This document shows positions 44,885 through 54,307 of a DNA stretch of 64,000 nucleotides, in pieces. This DNA comes from Flammeovirgaceae bacterium. Lineage in GTDB: Bacteria; Bacteroidota; Bacteroidia; Cytophagales; Cyclobacteriaceae. The notes under the pieces were generated by a model. The model was not told where the DNA came from, did not search any database, and saw only the letters and a list, made by a program, of their open reading frames with translations. The DNA lies in assembly GCA_027487845.1 (NCBI GenBank), contig JAIYCV010000022.1, positions 1 through 64,000 of the forward strand, written 5' to 3'. Both the position numbers and the translations under genes were made by a program. How positions within the stretch are numbered: position 1 is the first letter of the stretch; each line of letters opens with the position of its first letter.

Positions 44885-45706
44885 ATGACCCGTTTAGAAA
44901 TATACGAACAGATCAAAAAGAAGCAGTCATATCTGTGCGTTGGGTTAGATACGGATCTCGAAAAAATTCCCAAGCATTTGCTGAAAAATGAGGACCCGGT
45001 TTTTGAATTTAATAAGCAAATTATTGATGCTACAAAAGACTTTTGCGTGGCATACAAACCAAACATAGCTTTCTATGAAGCAGTAGGCGCAAGCGGTTGG
45101 AACAGTTTGCAAAAGACAATTGATTATATACCACCTGATATCTTCACCATTGCCGATGCCAAGCGAGGTGACATTGGCAATACATCTGCTCTTTACGCTA
45201 AAGCATTTTTTAACCACCTAAATTTTGACTCGATTACGGTTGCCCCCTACATGGGTGAAGATTCTGTAAAACCTTTTTTGGAGTTTCAAAACAAATGGGT
45301 TATTCTATTGGTACACACTTCGAACACCGGCAGTGAAGATTTTCAACGGTTGGAAACAAGAGATGGAAAGTATCTTTATGAAGAAGTAATATTTGCTTCT
45401 CAGCGTTGGACAACACCCGACAAAATGATGTACGTAGTGGGGGCTACTCATGCCGATAAAATAGCTGCTATTCGAGCATTAGCGCCCGATCACTTTTTTC
45501 TTGTGCCAGGTGTAGGTGCACAGGGGGGCGACTTAGCAGCGGTATCTAATGCAGGAATGAATGCCCAATGTGGATTGATCGTAAACTCATCGAGGGCCAT
45601 CATCTATGCGTCAAACGGAATTGACTTTGCTGACGCAGCAAGGAAAGAGGCTCAAAAGATTCAGTTAGAGATGAAAGATCATTTAGAAAAGGCTTTTCAT
45701 TATTGA
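44885..45706 (+). CDS. pyrF: Orotidine 5'-phosphate decarboxylase
   Basis: The 273-residue enzyme is of the longer type found in Bacteroidota and mycobacteria. The catalytic DAKRGDIGN motif (about 91-99) and the phosphate-binding [10 protein letters not shown] and NSSRAIIYA segments are present. It makes UMP in pyrimidine synthesis. It starts 18 bases after the lolA-like gene and ends 18 bases before the DUF2851 gene, so all three are likely cotranscribed. Confidence 0.95.
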   Translation: MTRLEIYEQIKKKQSYLCVGLDTDLEKIPKHLLKNEDPVFEFNKQIIDATKDFCVAYKPNIAFYEAVGASGWNSLQKTIDYIPPDIFTIADAKRGDIGNTSALYAKAFFNHLNFDSITVAPYMGEDSVKPFLEFQNKWVILLVHTSNTGSEDFQRLETRDGKYLYEEVIFASQRWTTPDKMMYVVGATHADKIAAIRALAPDHFFLVPGVGAQGGDLAAVSNAGMNAQCGLIVNSSRAIIYASNGIDFADAARKEAQKIQLEMKDHLEKAFHY

Positions 45707-45724
45707 TTACAAAATACAGGGAGT

Positions 45725-47014
45725 ATGAAGGAATCCTTTCTTCATTACATTTGGCAGTTTCAATACTTTAATAAAGAAGCACTAACCTGCGCTGACGGCC
45801 AGCCGCTTACCATTTTTAAAACAGGCATCCAAAATACCAATGCTGGGCCAGATTTTCAATCGGCAAAAATTAAGATCAATGAAATTGAGTGGGCGGGAAG
45901 CATAGAGCTTCACGTAAAAGCATCGGAATGGAACGACCACAACCATTTTCGCGATCAAGCATATGATAATGTCATCTTGCATGTGGTTTGGGTGGATGAC
46001 AAGCCAGTTTATCGATCCGATAAAACACGAATTCCAACACTTGAATTGAAAGGAAAGGTAGACGGATCGATTATCCTTTCCTATAAAGAATTGATGGAAA
46101 GTGCCCAGCCGATTGCCTGCCACAATGCACTGCCGTCTGTCGACAGATTGCTTATTTCTTCCATGATCGATAGTTCATTAGTCAAACGGCTAGAATCGAA
46201 AGCTGATGCTGTGATGGAAACGGTAAGAAGAAATAATAACGATTGGGATCAAACTATTTTTGAATTGCTGGCTAGGAATTTTGGTTTCAAAGTAAACAGT
46301 GAGCCTTTTCAACAATTGGCAAGGTCACTTTCTTACAAAATAGTTCTGAAACAAGCCGATAACCTGGTGCAAATAGAAGCTCTTCTATTCGGACAAGGAG
46401 GCTTTCTAGAAATTGAAATTGGTGATGAATATTACCAGTTGTTGAGACGGGAATACAACGTCTTAAAATCCAAGTACTCTCTTTCACCAACTATTAAAAA
46501 GGCCCAATGGAAGTTTTTAAGACTTCGGCCCGCTAATTTTCCAACCATTAGAATTGCTCAGTTTTCATCTTTACTTTATTTGGTCAAAAATATTTTTTCG
46601 GTTTTAATCGAGACCAACGAAAGTAGCGCATTGAAAAATCTTTTTCTCGTGAATCAATCCACCTATTGGATCGAGCACTACCAATTCAATAAAAGAGCGA
46701 AAACTCCGGTTGCTGGGTTAGGCGCATCAAGCGTTGATAACTTGATTATAAACACGGTTGCCCCTATTCTTGTTGCTTTTGGAAAAGCTAAAGACGACCA
46801 AGACTTTGTCGATAAAGCGATTCGACTACTGCAAGAGCTTAAACCAGAAAAAAATACTATCATCCGCAAATGGGCGAGCTTAAATGTCCACCCAACAAAT
46901 GCCTCTGATTCCCAGGGCCTAATTGAACTGTACAACAATTTTTGCGTTCCTAAAAAATGCCTTGACTGCAGAATTGGTGCTGCCCTCCTAAAACCTGGCA
47001 AATCGAAACCCTAG
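45725..47014 (+). CDS. DUF2851 family protein
   Basis: The 429-residue protein starts MKESFLHYIWQFQYFNKEAL and has the segments TGIQNTNAGPDFQSAKIKI and GSIELHVKASEWNDHNH, which mark DUF2851. The C-terminus has a cysteine cluster (CVPKKCLDCRIGAALL). The function is unknown; the N-terminal Asp/Glu/His pattern is reminiscent of a nuclease core but this is not established. It follows pyrF closely in the same operon-like run. Confidence 0.85.
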   Translation: MKESFLHYIWQFQYFNKEALTCADGQPLTIFKTGIQNTNAGPDFQSAKIKINEIEWAGSIELHVKASEWNDHNHFRDQAYDNVILHVVWVDDKPVYRSDKTRIPTLELKGKVDGSIILSYKELMESAQPIACHNALPSVDRLLISSMIDSSLVKRLESKADAVMETVRRNNNDWDQTIFELLARNFGFKVNSEPFQQLARSLSYKIVLKQADNLVQIEALLFGQGGFLEIEIGDEYYQLLRREYNVLKSKYSLSPTIKKAQWKFLRLRPANFPTIRIAQFSSLLYLVKNIFSVLIETNESSALKNLFLVNQSTYWIEHYQFNKRAKTPVAGLGASSVDNLIINTVAPILVAFGKAKDDQDFVDKAIRLLQELKPEKNTIIRKWASLNVHPTNASDSQGLIELYNNFCVPKKCLDCRIGAALLKPGKSKP

Positions 47015-47070
47015 GTGGTCTTTATGAAAAGTTAATTTACAAATAGCACTCAACTCAAGCTATTGTAATT

Positions 47071-47078
47071 TACCTTTG
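47071..47078 (+). promoter_or_regulatory. Bacteroidota -7 element for the NeuD/PglD-like gene
   Basis: TACCTTTG at 47071-47078 is a perfect TAnnTTTG, 17 bases before the ATG at 47096. It would give a leader of about ten bases. Confidence 0.4.
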
Positions 47079-47095
47079 GGTAACGTTTTACTTAT

Positions 47096-47734
47096 ATGGA
47101 AAATCCGGTTATCATTCTAGGAGCCAACCACCTTGGCCGAGCAGCAAAAGAGATATTTGAAAGTAACAAGGTTGTCGTATATGGCTTTCTTGATGACAAT
47201 AAGCTGCTGCACACAAAAGAAATTGATGACGTAGTGATATTGGGAAGCACCGATGATGACGGCTTCCTAAAGTTAATTGGAAAGAAATGCGAAGCCTTCG
47301 TAGCCGCAGACGACAACCGATTGCGAAAAAGTTTGGTCAAAATGATTCAAGAGGAACGTCATATGCAACCGGTAAATGCCATTCACTCCACTTCTGTTAT
47401 CTCAACCAAATCGTCAATTGGGCATGGGAACTTTATCGATACGGGTGTGAGTATTGCCCCGGGAGCCCAGGTTGGCAATCATTGCATTTTAGGTGCCAAA
47501 GCTATTATAGGCGTAGAAGCCAGTTTAGGAGATTACGTGCAGGTGGGCGCAGGAAGTATTCTAAATGCTGGAGTTACTATTGCAGACGAAGTATTTATAG
47601 GTGCAGGGGTTACTATTGTGGCTGGCTTAGCTGTTGGCAAGGGGGCACGAATTGGCGCTGGTTCTGTTGTTGTTTCGGCCATCAAAGAAAACGAGACCGT
47701 TTTCGGAAACCCTGCACAACCGGTAAAAAAATAA
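47096..47734 (+). CDS. NeuD/PglD-type sugar O- or N-acetyltransferase
   Basis: The 212-residue protein has a small Rossmann-like N-terminal domain (PVIILGANHLGRAAKEIF) and a left-handed beta-helix of hexapeptide repeats (about 95-200, such as GNFIDTGVSIAPGAQVGNHC). It closes with FGNPAQPVKK, the usual end of this group. Members acetylate sialic acid or UDP-sugars for glycans. The acceptor here is unknown, as no other glycan genes are nearby. Confidence 0.85.
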   Translation: MENPVIILGANHLGRAAKEIFESNKVVVYGFLDDNKLLHTKEIDDVVILGSTDDDGFLKLIGKKCEAFVAADDNRLRKSLVKMIQEERHMQPVNAIHSTSVISTKSSIGHGNFIDTGVSIAPGAQVGNHCILGAKAIIGVEASLGDYVQVGAGSILNAGVTIADEVFIGAGVTIVAGLAVGKGARIGAGSVVVSAIKENETVFGNPAQPVKK

Positions 47735-47810
47735 AGCTGATTTGAAAACTAGCACCGAGGTGTTATTTGTTTAACTTACGTAGCGAAAGGTTAACAGCAA
47801 GCCACTGCGT

Positions 47811-48668
47811 ATGCCAAAGATATCAGAAACTGATCTTATCCTGAATCCGGACGGAAGTGTTTATCATCTAAATCTATTGCCAAAGCATATTTCTGATACG
47901 ATTATTACCGTGGGCGATCCTAGTCGCGTTTATTTAGTCAGTCAGTTTTTTGATGAAGTAGAGTTTGAAATGAATAAACGAGAGTTTATCACTCACGTTG
48001 GTAAATTTAATGGCAAAAGAATTACCGTAATAAGCACTGGTATTGGCACCGACAATATTGAGATTGTGCTGAATGAACTGGATGCGCTGGTAAACGTAGA
48101 TTTAAAAACGCGAGAAGTTAAATCCAGAAAAAAGAGACTAAGAATTATTCGGATTGGAACATCGGCAGCATTACAGGAAGATATACCTCTAGGAACTCAC
48201 TTGTTCACGGATGTTGCTATCGGGTTGGATAATTTGATGAATTTTTATGATTTTCTGATGGAAGCAGATGAAAAAGCAATTGCAGAAGAAATTCAAAAAC
48301 ACGCCAAACTACATTTTACACCTTATGTTGTGAGAGGTACAGGTGGCCTAGTTGACCAAATTTGTTTTGACATGGTCAAAGGTAATACTGTTACATGTCC
48401 TGGCTTTTATGCACCGCAAGGGAGAACAGTAAGAGCATCCATTCGTTTTCCAACTCTAATGGAAGATCTTAATTATTTTCATAAGAACGATTTTTGGCTT
48501 ACCAACTTTGAAATGGAAACAGCAGGATACTATGGCTTAGCTCGCATACTTGGCCATGAGATATTGAGTGTAAATGCAATTATTGCCAATCGAGTGAAAA
48601 ACAAATTCTCAAAAAATCCAAATAAGATTACCGAAGCATTAATACAGAAGGTCTTAGAACGAATCTAG
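47811..48668 (+). CDS. Nucleoside phosphorylase, uridine phosphorylase-like
   Basis: The 285-residue protein is of the NP-I family: TIITVGDPSRVYLVSQFFD near the start (phosphate-binding GDP-R), IRIGTSAALQEDIPLGTH in the middle, and the ribose-binding NFEMETAGYYGLARILGH near the end. It splits nucleosides with phosphate in pyrimidine or purine salvage. Uridine is the most likely substrate but is not proven. Its stop overlaps that of the small minus-strand gene by three bases. Confidence 0.88.
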   Translation: MPKISETDLILNPDGSVYHLNLLPKHISDTIITVGDPSRVYLVSQFFDEVEFEMNKREFITHVGKFNGKRITVISTGIGTDNIEIVLNELDALVNVDLKTREVKSRKKRLRIIRIGTSAALQEDIPLGTHLFTDVAIGLDNLMNFYDFLMEADEKAIAEEIQKHAKLHFTPYVVRGTGGLVDQICFDMVKGNTVTCPGFYAPQGRTVRASIRFPTLMEDLNYFHKNDFWLTNFEMETAGYYGLARILGHEILSVNAIIANRVKNKFSKNPNKITEALIQKVLERI

Positions 48669-48916
48669 GCAGCCGTCATGCTGTCCATCTTTATGATGTG
48701 CTTGCCGGCTCGATAAGGGTCATTGTTATAAAAACCTGAAAGAATGCGATGGGCAATTTGCTCTACTACCAACTCATCTTCGTTTTTACCTTCCTTTCCA
48801 TGCCAAAATACTCGCTGCGGATGTTTCTTCATATCTTCCACATACGATTTTGCATGCTGATATTGTTCTTGTGTAAATGAAATGGTAAAGCAGGTTTTTA
48901 CTTTTTGTGTTTCCAT
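48665..48916 (-). CDS. Small hypothetical protein
   Basis: The 83-residue soluble product has no signal peptide or known domain. It contains KTCFTISFTQEQYQHAKSYV and RVFWHGKEGKNEDELVVEQI, which look like an ordered alpha/beta protein rather than a chance frame. A one-mismatch -7 element (TACTCTTG on the minus strand) lies about 25 bases upstream. It runs convergently into the nucleoside phosphorylase gene. Confidence 0.6.
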   Translation of the reverse strand: METQKVKTCFTISFTQEQYQHAKSYVEDMKKHPQRVFWHGKEGKNEDELVVEQIAHRILSGFYNNDPYRAGKHIIKMDSMTAA

Positions 48917-49054
48917 AGTGTTAACTTGTTTTGCAAGAGTAGTGCCAAAAATTTAATGCTATTTTACTAAAAATAATCTGATTATGCCACCCATCTTGTT
49001 CGCCCACGGGCAGGTTCGTCCGCTGTTGGGAAATTAACTAGTTTTACAACCCAC

Positions 49055-50287
49055 ATGAGAGATTATAAAATTCATACCCTTGCCAACGGCATCCGAGTTA
49101 TTCATAATCAAATAACTACATCTAAAATAGTCCATTGCGGTATTATGTTGGATGTTGGCAGTAGAGACGAGACCAGAGACAACCAAGGAATTGCCCATTT
49201 TTGGGAGCACATGGCTTTTAAAGGAACCACGAAGCGAAAGTCCTTTCACATTTTGAATCGATTGGAAGCGGTTGGCGGTGATTTGAACGCTTTTACTGAC
49301 AAAGAGAAAGTGCTTTTTTACGCATCATTGCGTAATGTATACTTTGAACGGGCAGTTGAGTTGTTAGCGGACATCACATTTAACTCCGTCTTTCCTGCAG
49401 AGCAAATCAAGCGAGAGCAAAACGTGATTCTAGAAGAAATGGCCATGTACCACGATGATCTTGAAGATTACCTGCAAGATGAATTCGATGACATCATTTT
49501 TAAGAATCATCCGTTGGGTATGAACATCTTGGGGACTCAAAAAACAGTCTCTTCGTTCAAAAAGAAAGACTTTGAAAATTTTTTATCTGAGCATATCGAT
49601 ACCAGGCGCATTGTTTTTTCAAGCGTAGGAGACGTAACGATGGAACAAGTGATAGCACTTGCCGAGAAATACTTAGGGGCAATTCCCAAACTGATATCAA
49701 AAAAGAAACGGATAAGTTTTAAAGCTTACAAACCGGATGAAGTTGTTATAAAGCGAGATATAAAACAGGCGCGATGCGCCATTGGAAGGCCCGCATTCAA
49801 ATTTGCAGATGAAAAAAGAAGTCCGTTTTACATTCTAACCAATATACTCGGAGGATCGGGAATGAATTCAAGACTCAACTTATCGCTTCGCGAAAAACAT
49901 GGGCTTGTCTATTCCATAGCCGCTCAATACGTTCCTTTTACTGATACTGGTTTATTTGTTATCTCGTTTGGAACCGAGCCTTCACAGCTGGAGAAAAGCA
50001 TAGTATTGGTTAGGCAAGAGTTAAAGAAACTACGAGAAGAGCCACTTGGAAAAAAACAGTTTTCAGAAGCGAAAGAACAGATGCTAGGCCACCTGGCCAT
50101 ATCAGAAGAAAACAATGTGAGTTTTATGATGATGATGGCACGAAATCTGTTGGACTCCGGAAAGATAACTTCGTTAGATGAAATTTTCGATCGAATAAAA
50201 AATACAACGGTAGAAACCTTACTCGATCTTTCCAATGAAATGTTTAACGAAGCTACGTTGAGCTATTTGCGCATACAGCCAAACTGA
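49055..50287 (+). CDS. M16 family zinc metallopeptidase
   Basis: The 410-residue protein has the inverted zinc motif HxxEH (His48, Glu51, His52 in AHFWEHMAFKGT) and the downstream EEMAMYHDDLEDYLQDEFDD with the third ligand glutamates. The second half has GGSGMNSRLNLSLREKHGLV, as in processing-peptidase-like members. No signal peptide is visible, so it is probably cytoplasmic. Processing peptidases often act as pairs; no partner is adjacent. Confidence 0.92.
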   Translation: MRDYKIHTLANGIRVIHNQITTSKIVHCGIMLDVGSRDETRDNQGIAHFWEHMAFKGTTKRKSFHILNRLEAVGGDLNAFTDKEKVLFYASLRNVYFERAVELLADITFNSVFPAEQIKREQNVILEEMAMYHDDLEDYLQDEFDDIIFKNHPLGMNILGTQKTVSSFKKKDFENFLSEHIDTRRIVFSSVGDVTMEQVIALAEKYLGAIPKLISKKKRISFKAYKPDEVVIKRDIKQARCAIGRPAFKFADEKRSPFYILTNILGGSGMNSRLNLSLREKHGLVYSIAAQYVPFTDTGLFVISFGTEPSQLEKSIVLVRQELKKLREEPLGKKQFSEAKEQMLGHLAISEENNVSFMMMMARNLLDSGKITSLDEIFDRIKNTTVETLLDLSNEMFNEATLSYLRIQPN

Positions 50288-50339
50288 TCCCCCAACCAAG
50301 TGCGTTTGACAATTCAATAAATCAATCTCCAAATTAACT

Positions 50340-50972
50340 ATGGAATTTTTAGATCCGGCCCTTCAACGTTATGCCGAAAAATCAACTTCCCACGAAAGTG
50401 AATTATTAAGGAAAATTGAACGAGAAACAAACCTTTACGTGTTAAAACCACGGATGCTTTCTGGGCATTTGCAAGGCAGGTTTCTTTCTATGATCAGCAA
50501 GATGATCAAGCCAAAAACTATTTTGGAAATCGGAACATATACTGGCTATGCCACGCTTTGCCTGGCCGAAGGGTTAGCAAACCAAGGAAGACTTATTACC
50601 ATTGACAAAAATGAAGAGTTAGAAGCACGAGTGCGAGGTTATTTTATGCAATCAGCCGTTGAAGGCATAGAGTATATTATAGGAGACGCCAGTCAAATTA
50701 TACCTCCACTTAACCACATGTTCGACTTAGTTTTTATCGATGCTGACAAAGAAAATTATGCCCACTACTTTGATTTGGTGATTGATAAGGTCAATCCCGG
50801 GGGCTTTATTCTTGCAGATAATGTATTGTGGAGCGGCAAAGTGTTAGATGGTAAGCCCGACAAAGACACGCGGGCAATAGTTCAATTCAATAAGAAAATA
50901 AAAGACGATGTGCGCGTAAAAAACGTTTTGCTACCAATTCGTGACGGAATCAGCATTATGCAAAAGGCCTAA
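50340..50972 (+). CDS. Class I SAM-dependent O-methyltransferase
   Basis: The 210-residue protein matches the catechol/caffeoyl-CoA O-methyltransferase group: motif I ILEIGTYTGYATLCLAEGL, then DKNEELEARVRGYF, metal-binding LVFIDADKENYAHYF and GGFILADNVLWSGKV. It methylates a hydroxyl group of an unknown small molecule in a metal-dependent way. It lies 52 bases after the M16 gene. Confidence 0.9.
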   Translation: MEFLDPALQRYAEKSTSHESELLRKIERETNLYVLKPRMLSGHLQGRFLSMISKMIKPKTILEIGTYTGYATLCLAEGLANQGRLITIDKNEELEARVRGYFMQSAVEGIEYIIGDASQIIPPLNHMFDLVFIDADKENYAHYFDLVIDKVNPGGFILADNVLWSGKVLDGKPDKDTRAIVQFNKKIKDDVRVKNVLLPIRDGISIMQKA

Positions 50973-51004
50973 CAACAGATTTTCATTTAGTGGTTCAATT
51001 TTCA

Positions 51005-51012
51005 TAGTTTTG
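51005..51012 (+). promoter_or_regulatory. Bacteroidota -7 element for the lytic transglycosylase
   Basis: TAGTTTTG is a perfect TAnnTTTG ending four bases before the ATG at 51017, predicting an almost leaderless transcript. Confidence 0.35.
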
Positions 51013-51016
51013 TGGG

Positions 51017-52786
51017 ATGAAATTTTTCGCAGCCTGGATTTTTTTTATTGGAGCTGCTTCATTAAACGCACAGACTCCAATCGTGCCAGAGCAAATGGAA
51101 TTTGCTGGCATCGCACTCACTATCCGCGAAGACGCAAGAAAGGAAATCCAAAAAGATGTAAATATGCTAACACAGCATGCGGGTTACTTTTCAGTTAAAG
51201 CCACCCGGGCAAAAATGTATTTCCCGATCATCGAAAAAATTCTTGAAGAGGCTGGAATTCCGTCCGATTTTAAATTTTTGGCTTTACAAGAAAGTTCGCT
51301 GGTTTCGGATGCAGTTTCAAGTTCAAATGCGGTGGGCTTCTGGCAGTTTAAAGATTTTACGGCCATGGAAATGGGCTTGCGCGTAGATGAGCGCGTAGAT
51401 GAACGCATGAATGTAATTGCCGCGTCAAAAGGAGCGGCCAAGTATTTGAATAAGAATAACCAGCAGTTTAGCAATTGGATACATACCCTTCAATCCTATC
51501 AAATGGGAGTGGGTGGTGTGAAGAAGGCGTTGCCCGAGTTACAAATTGGAGCCACTCAAATGGAAGTTACCTCCAATACATATTGGTATGTTAAGCGATT
51601 CCTAGCTCACAAGATTGCTTTTGAAAATAGCCTAGAGGGTGACTCAGAAATGAAATTGATTCCCTACACAACGGCCACCCAAAAAACACTCGGGGAAATC
51701 TCAAAAGAACTTTCTGTGGAGGAAAGTACGCTGAAAGAATACAACAAATGGTTGAAAGCCGAAACAATTCCAGAAGACAAACCCTATACCGTAATTGTGC
51801 CAGTTGGCAGGTTGAATACAGATTTCAATACACTGTGGCTGGCTTCTCCCCAAAAAAAGGCAGAAGCTATCTTGCCGGCAAGCACCCAAGTAAAAACCGA
51901 TTCTTTATTTTTTGTTAACGGAATTCCCGCGATTTGCTCAAAAAAGGACGAAGACGCAGCAAAATTAGCAACCAGGGGTAAAATCGACTTGGATGATTTT
52001 CTTAAATTCAATGAAATGGAGTTCTCTACGCCTTTTAGTGCAGGTACCATTTTCCTTTTGAGCAAAAAGAAAAACACTACCTTTTCGGAATACCATAAAG
52101 TTAAAAAAGGTGAAAACTTCTGGTCTATAAGCCAACTCTACGGAATAAAGATTAAAAAATTGAAGAGGTTTAACGTTCAGGGAAAAAATGAAGAACTTAC
52201 AATTGGCGAGATAATTTGGCTAGGTTCAAAACGACCTGAAATTCAAGAGATTTCAGAAAACGTGGCCGAATTGAACAATAATGAGACCTTTGATTGGATT
52301 CCCGCGAATTCAACTGTGCTGATAAAAAGCACTTCCGACTCAATTCCCGCAAAGGCAATAATCGGGGCGATTGATATTCCGAAATCAGATTCTCTCAGCA
52401 CTACCACTAGTATAATAAATAGTACATCGCTAAATGTAATTGCATCAAATTATTACACGGTTTTACCGAAGGAAACTCTTTACTCTATTGCCAATCAGCA
52501 CAAAATCAAGGTGGTTGATTTAGTTAAATGGAATTCGTTAAATATCAACGAAACACTAAAGCCAGGTAAAGTTCTGCTTATTGCCGATCCTAACACTTCC
52601 AACACGGGTGTTGAATCAACTAAATCAGGATCAGCTTCAGCTACGGTTCATGAGGTTAAGCCAAGTGATACCCTTTATAGCATTGCTCGTCAATACGGAG
52701 TCACCATCCGTGATATTATGGATTGGAACAATAAAAAAGACTTTACGTTAAGCCAAGGAGAGAGATTACAAATTAAGAATAGATAG
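51017..52786 (+). CDS. Lytic transglycosylase with LysM repeats
   Basis: The 589-residue product has a signal peptide (MKFFAAWIFFIGAASLNAQ) and an SLT domain with catalytic Glu92 in ALQESSLVSDAVSSSNAVGF. LysM peptidoglycan-binding repeats follow: HKVKKGENFWSISQLYGIKI (about 356), YTVLPKETLYSIANQHKIKV (about 480), HEVKPSDTLYSIARQYGVTI (about 545), with a weaker one near 215. It cleaves glycan strands in the periplasm, like MltD. A short in-frame duplication (RVDERVDER) lies near residue 127. Confidence 0.93.
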   Translation: MKFFAAWIFFIGAASLNAQTPIVPEQMEFAGIALTIREDARKEIQKDVNMLTQHAGYFSVKATRAKMYFPIIEKILEEAGIPSDFKFLALQESSLVSDAVSSSNAVGFWQFKDFTAMEMGLRVDERVDERMNVIAASKGAAKYLNKNNQQFSNWIHTLQSYQMGVGGVKKALPELQIGATQMEVTSNTYWYVKRFLAHKIAFENSLEGDSEMKLIPYTTATQKTLGEISKELSVEESTLKEYNKWLKAETIPEDKPYTVIVPVGRLNTDFNTLWLASPQKKAEAILPASTQVKTDSLFFVNGIPAICSKKDEDAAKLATRGKIDLDDFLKFNEMEFSTPFSAGTIFLLSKKKNTTFSEYHKVKKGENFWSISQLYGIKIKKLKRFNVQGKNEELTIGEIIWLGSKRPEIQEISENVAELNNNETFDWIPANSTVLIKSTSDSIPAKAIIGAIDIPKSDSLSTTTSIINSTSLNVIASNYYTVLPKETLYSIANQHKIKVVDLVKWNSLNINETLKPGKVLLIADPNTSNTGVESTKSGSASATVHEVKPSDTLYSIARQYGVTIRDIMDWNNKKDFTLSQGERLQIKNR

Positions 52787-52909
52787 TTTTGTTTATTTTT
52801 TTTAACGATTTCTTACATGAACATTCAATGGCCGACTAATCGGTTTAAAAACCTGACGTAAAATGAATAGATTTGCGTACTTTAATTAACAGAGAATTTA
52901 TAGAGCGTA

Positions 52910-53323
52910 ATGGACACTTTGACTAAGACTACAGATTTGGTAATGCTCGTTGATGATAATGACACAGATAACTTTATCAGCAAGAGGATCATCGAAATAA
53001 CCAAGTTTTCAAATCGGGTAGAGGTCAAGAATTCGGGCAAAAGTGCGCTAGATTATTTAAGGGAAAACCAGAACATAATTGAAAACTTACCCAACATTGT
53101 ATTTCTAGATATCAACATGCCAATTGTTGATGGTTTCGTTTTTCTATACGAATTTGACAAATTCAACGAATTGGTTAAAAACAAGTGTAAAATTATTATA
53201 CTCTCCAGCTCTGATAACAAGCGAGATATTGATAAAATAGTGAACAATAATCACGTAATAAAATTCATCACCAAACCGCTCACCGAATCCGCGTTAGATG
53301 AAATTAGATTAACCAGCATGTAA
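52910..53323 (+). CDS. Single-domain response regulator
   Basis: The 137-residue receiver has the acidic pair Asp15/Asp16, phospho-acceptor Asp67 in VFLDINMPIVDG, the switch serine in IILSSSDN and the conserved lysine in FITKPLT. There is no output domain, so it probably acts as a phosphorelay intermediate or on a protein partner, like Rcp1/CheY types. No histidine kinase is nearby. A 12-bp palindrome lies between it and the next gene. Confidence 0.92.
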   Translation: MDTLTKTTDLVMLVDDNDTDNFISKRIIEITKFSNRVEVKNSGKSALDYLRENQNIIENLPNIVFLDINMPIVDGFVFLYEFDKFNELVKNKCKIIILSSSDNKRDIDKIVNNNHVIKFITKPLTESALDEIRLTSM

Positions 53324-53336
53324 TGTTTTTGATGCT

Positions 53337-53365
53337 TTTTGGTATTTTTAAGCAAAATACCAAAA
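53337..53365. promoter_or_regulatory. Perfect 12-bp palindrome abutting the DUF3078 start
   Basis: TTTTGGTATTTT (53337-53348) pairs perfectly with AAAATACCAAAA (53354-53365) around a five-base loop. It ends one base before the ATG at 53367. No T-run follows on the plus strand, so it is unlikely to be a plain terminator. It could be an operator or a hairpin covering the translation start. Confidence 0.6.
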
Positions 53366-53366
53366 C

Positions 53367-54287
53367 ATGAAATTCACTTCTTGCAAAAAATTAGCTTCTT
53401 TAATTGTCTTTTTCTTAACTACTTTCTGCTCGTTTGGGCAATTTGTTAAAGTAGATTCGATTTCTAACTGGCGAAAATCCTTCAAAGCTGGGTTAAACTT
53501 AAATCAAGCCTCTTTCTCGAATAATTGGAAAGCAGGGGGAGTCAATTCAATTGGCTTTACCGCATTCTTAAATTACAAGGCCAACTTTAAAAAAGACAAA
53601 AAATCGTGGGACAATGAATTTGATTTTTTGTACGGAATGGTCAACAATACTGGGCAAGGCTACCGCAAAACCTTAGATAGGATTTTTATCGATACCAAGT
53701 ATGGATCCAGTCTAAACGAAAAATGGGATGTGTTTCTTTCCGCTAACTTGCAAAGTCAGTTTGATAAGGGTTATAAATACGGAACGGATGCCGCTGGGTT
53801 AACCACACAAACTCTTATTTCAAGTGCCTTTTCCCCCACGTTCATTACTGCCGCGTTGGGTTTTGAATACCATCCTGTTTCCTATTTTAAACTTCGACTT
53901 TCACCTTTCGCACCAAGAGTTACAATAGTGAGTGATGTAAAAAGTCTTGTCACCGCAGACAATCCTACACCTTACGGAGTAGACCCCTCAGAAAATACCC
54001 GCTTCGAATGGTTAGCGTTTCAAATGCTGGCTGAATTCAATAAAGACATTGCCACCAATGTAAACCTGAAATGGAGGTACGTAATGTTTGCTAACTACGA
54101 GACGTTTGATCTAAAAACAATTGATCACCGGTTAGACGTAACCTTGACAGCAAAGGTGAATAAGTTCATTAATGTTAATCTTGGCAGCATTTTATTGTAC
54201 GACTTCGACCAAGATATCGGCATTCAAGTTAGTCAGGCGTTTTCACTCGGGGTTCTTTATACCTTTCAAAATTATAAGGACAAGTAA
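53367..54287 (+). CDS. DUF3078 family outer-membrane-type protein
   Basis: The 306-residue product has a signal peptide (to about residue 26, FCSFGQ) and the family opening WRKSFKAGLNLNQASFSNNW, then KDKKSWDNEFDFLYGMVNN. The rest alternates beta-strands and ends LGVLYTFQNYKDK. DUF3078 proteins are predicted barrel or envelope proteins of Bacteroidota with unknown function. Its ATG lies directly behind a perfect palindrome. Confidence 0.85.
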   Translation: MKFTSCKKLASLIVFFLTTFCSFGQFVKVDSISNWRKSFKAGLNLNQASFSNNWKAGGVNSIGFTAFLNYKANFKKDKKSWDNEFDFLYGMVNNTGQGYRKTLDRIFIDTKYGSSLNEKWDVFLSANLQSQFDKGYKYGTDAAGLTTQTLISSAFSPTFITAALGFEYHPVSYFKLRLSPFAPRVTIVSDVKSLVTADNPTPYGVDPSENTRFEWLAFQMLAEFNKDIATNVNLKWRYVMFANYETFDLKTIDHRLDVTLTAKVNKFINVNLGSILLYDFDQDIGIQVSQAFSLGVLYTFQNYKDK

Positions 54288-54307
54288 AAGGCACTGGCAA
54301 AAACACT

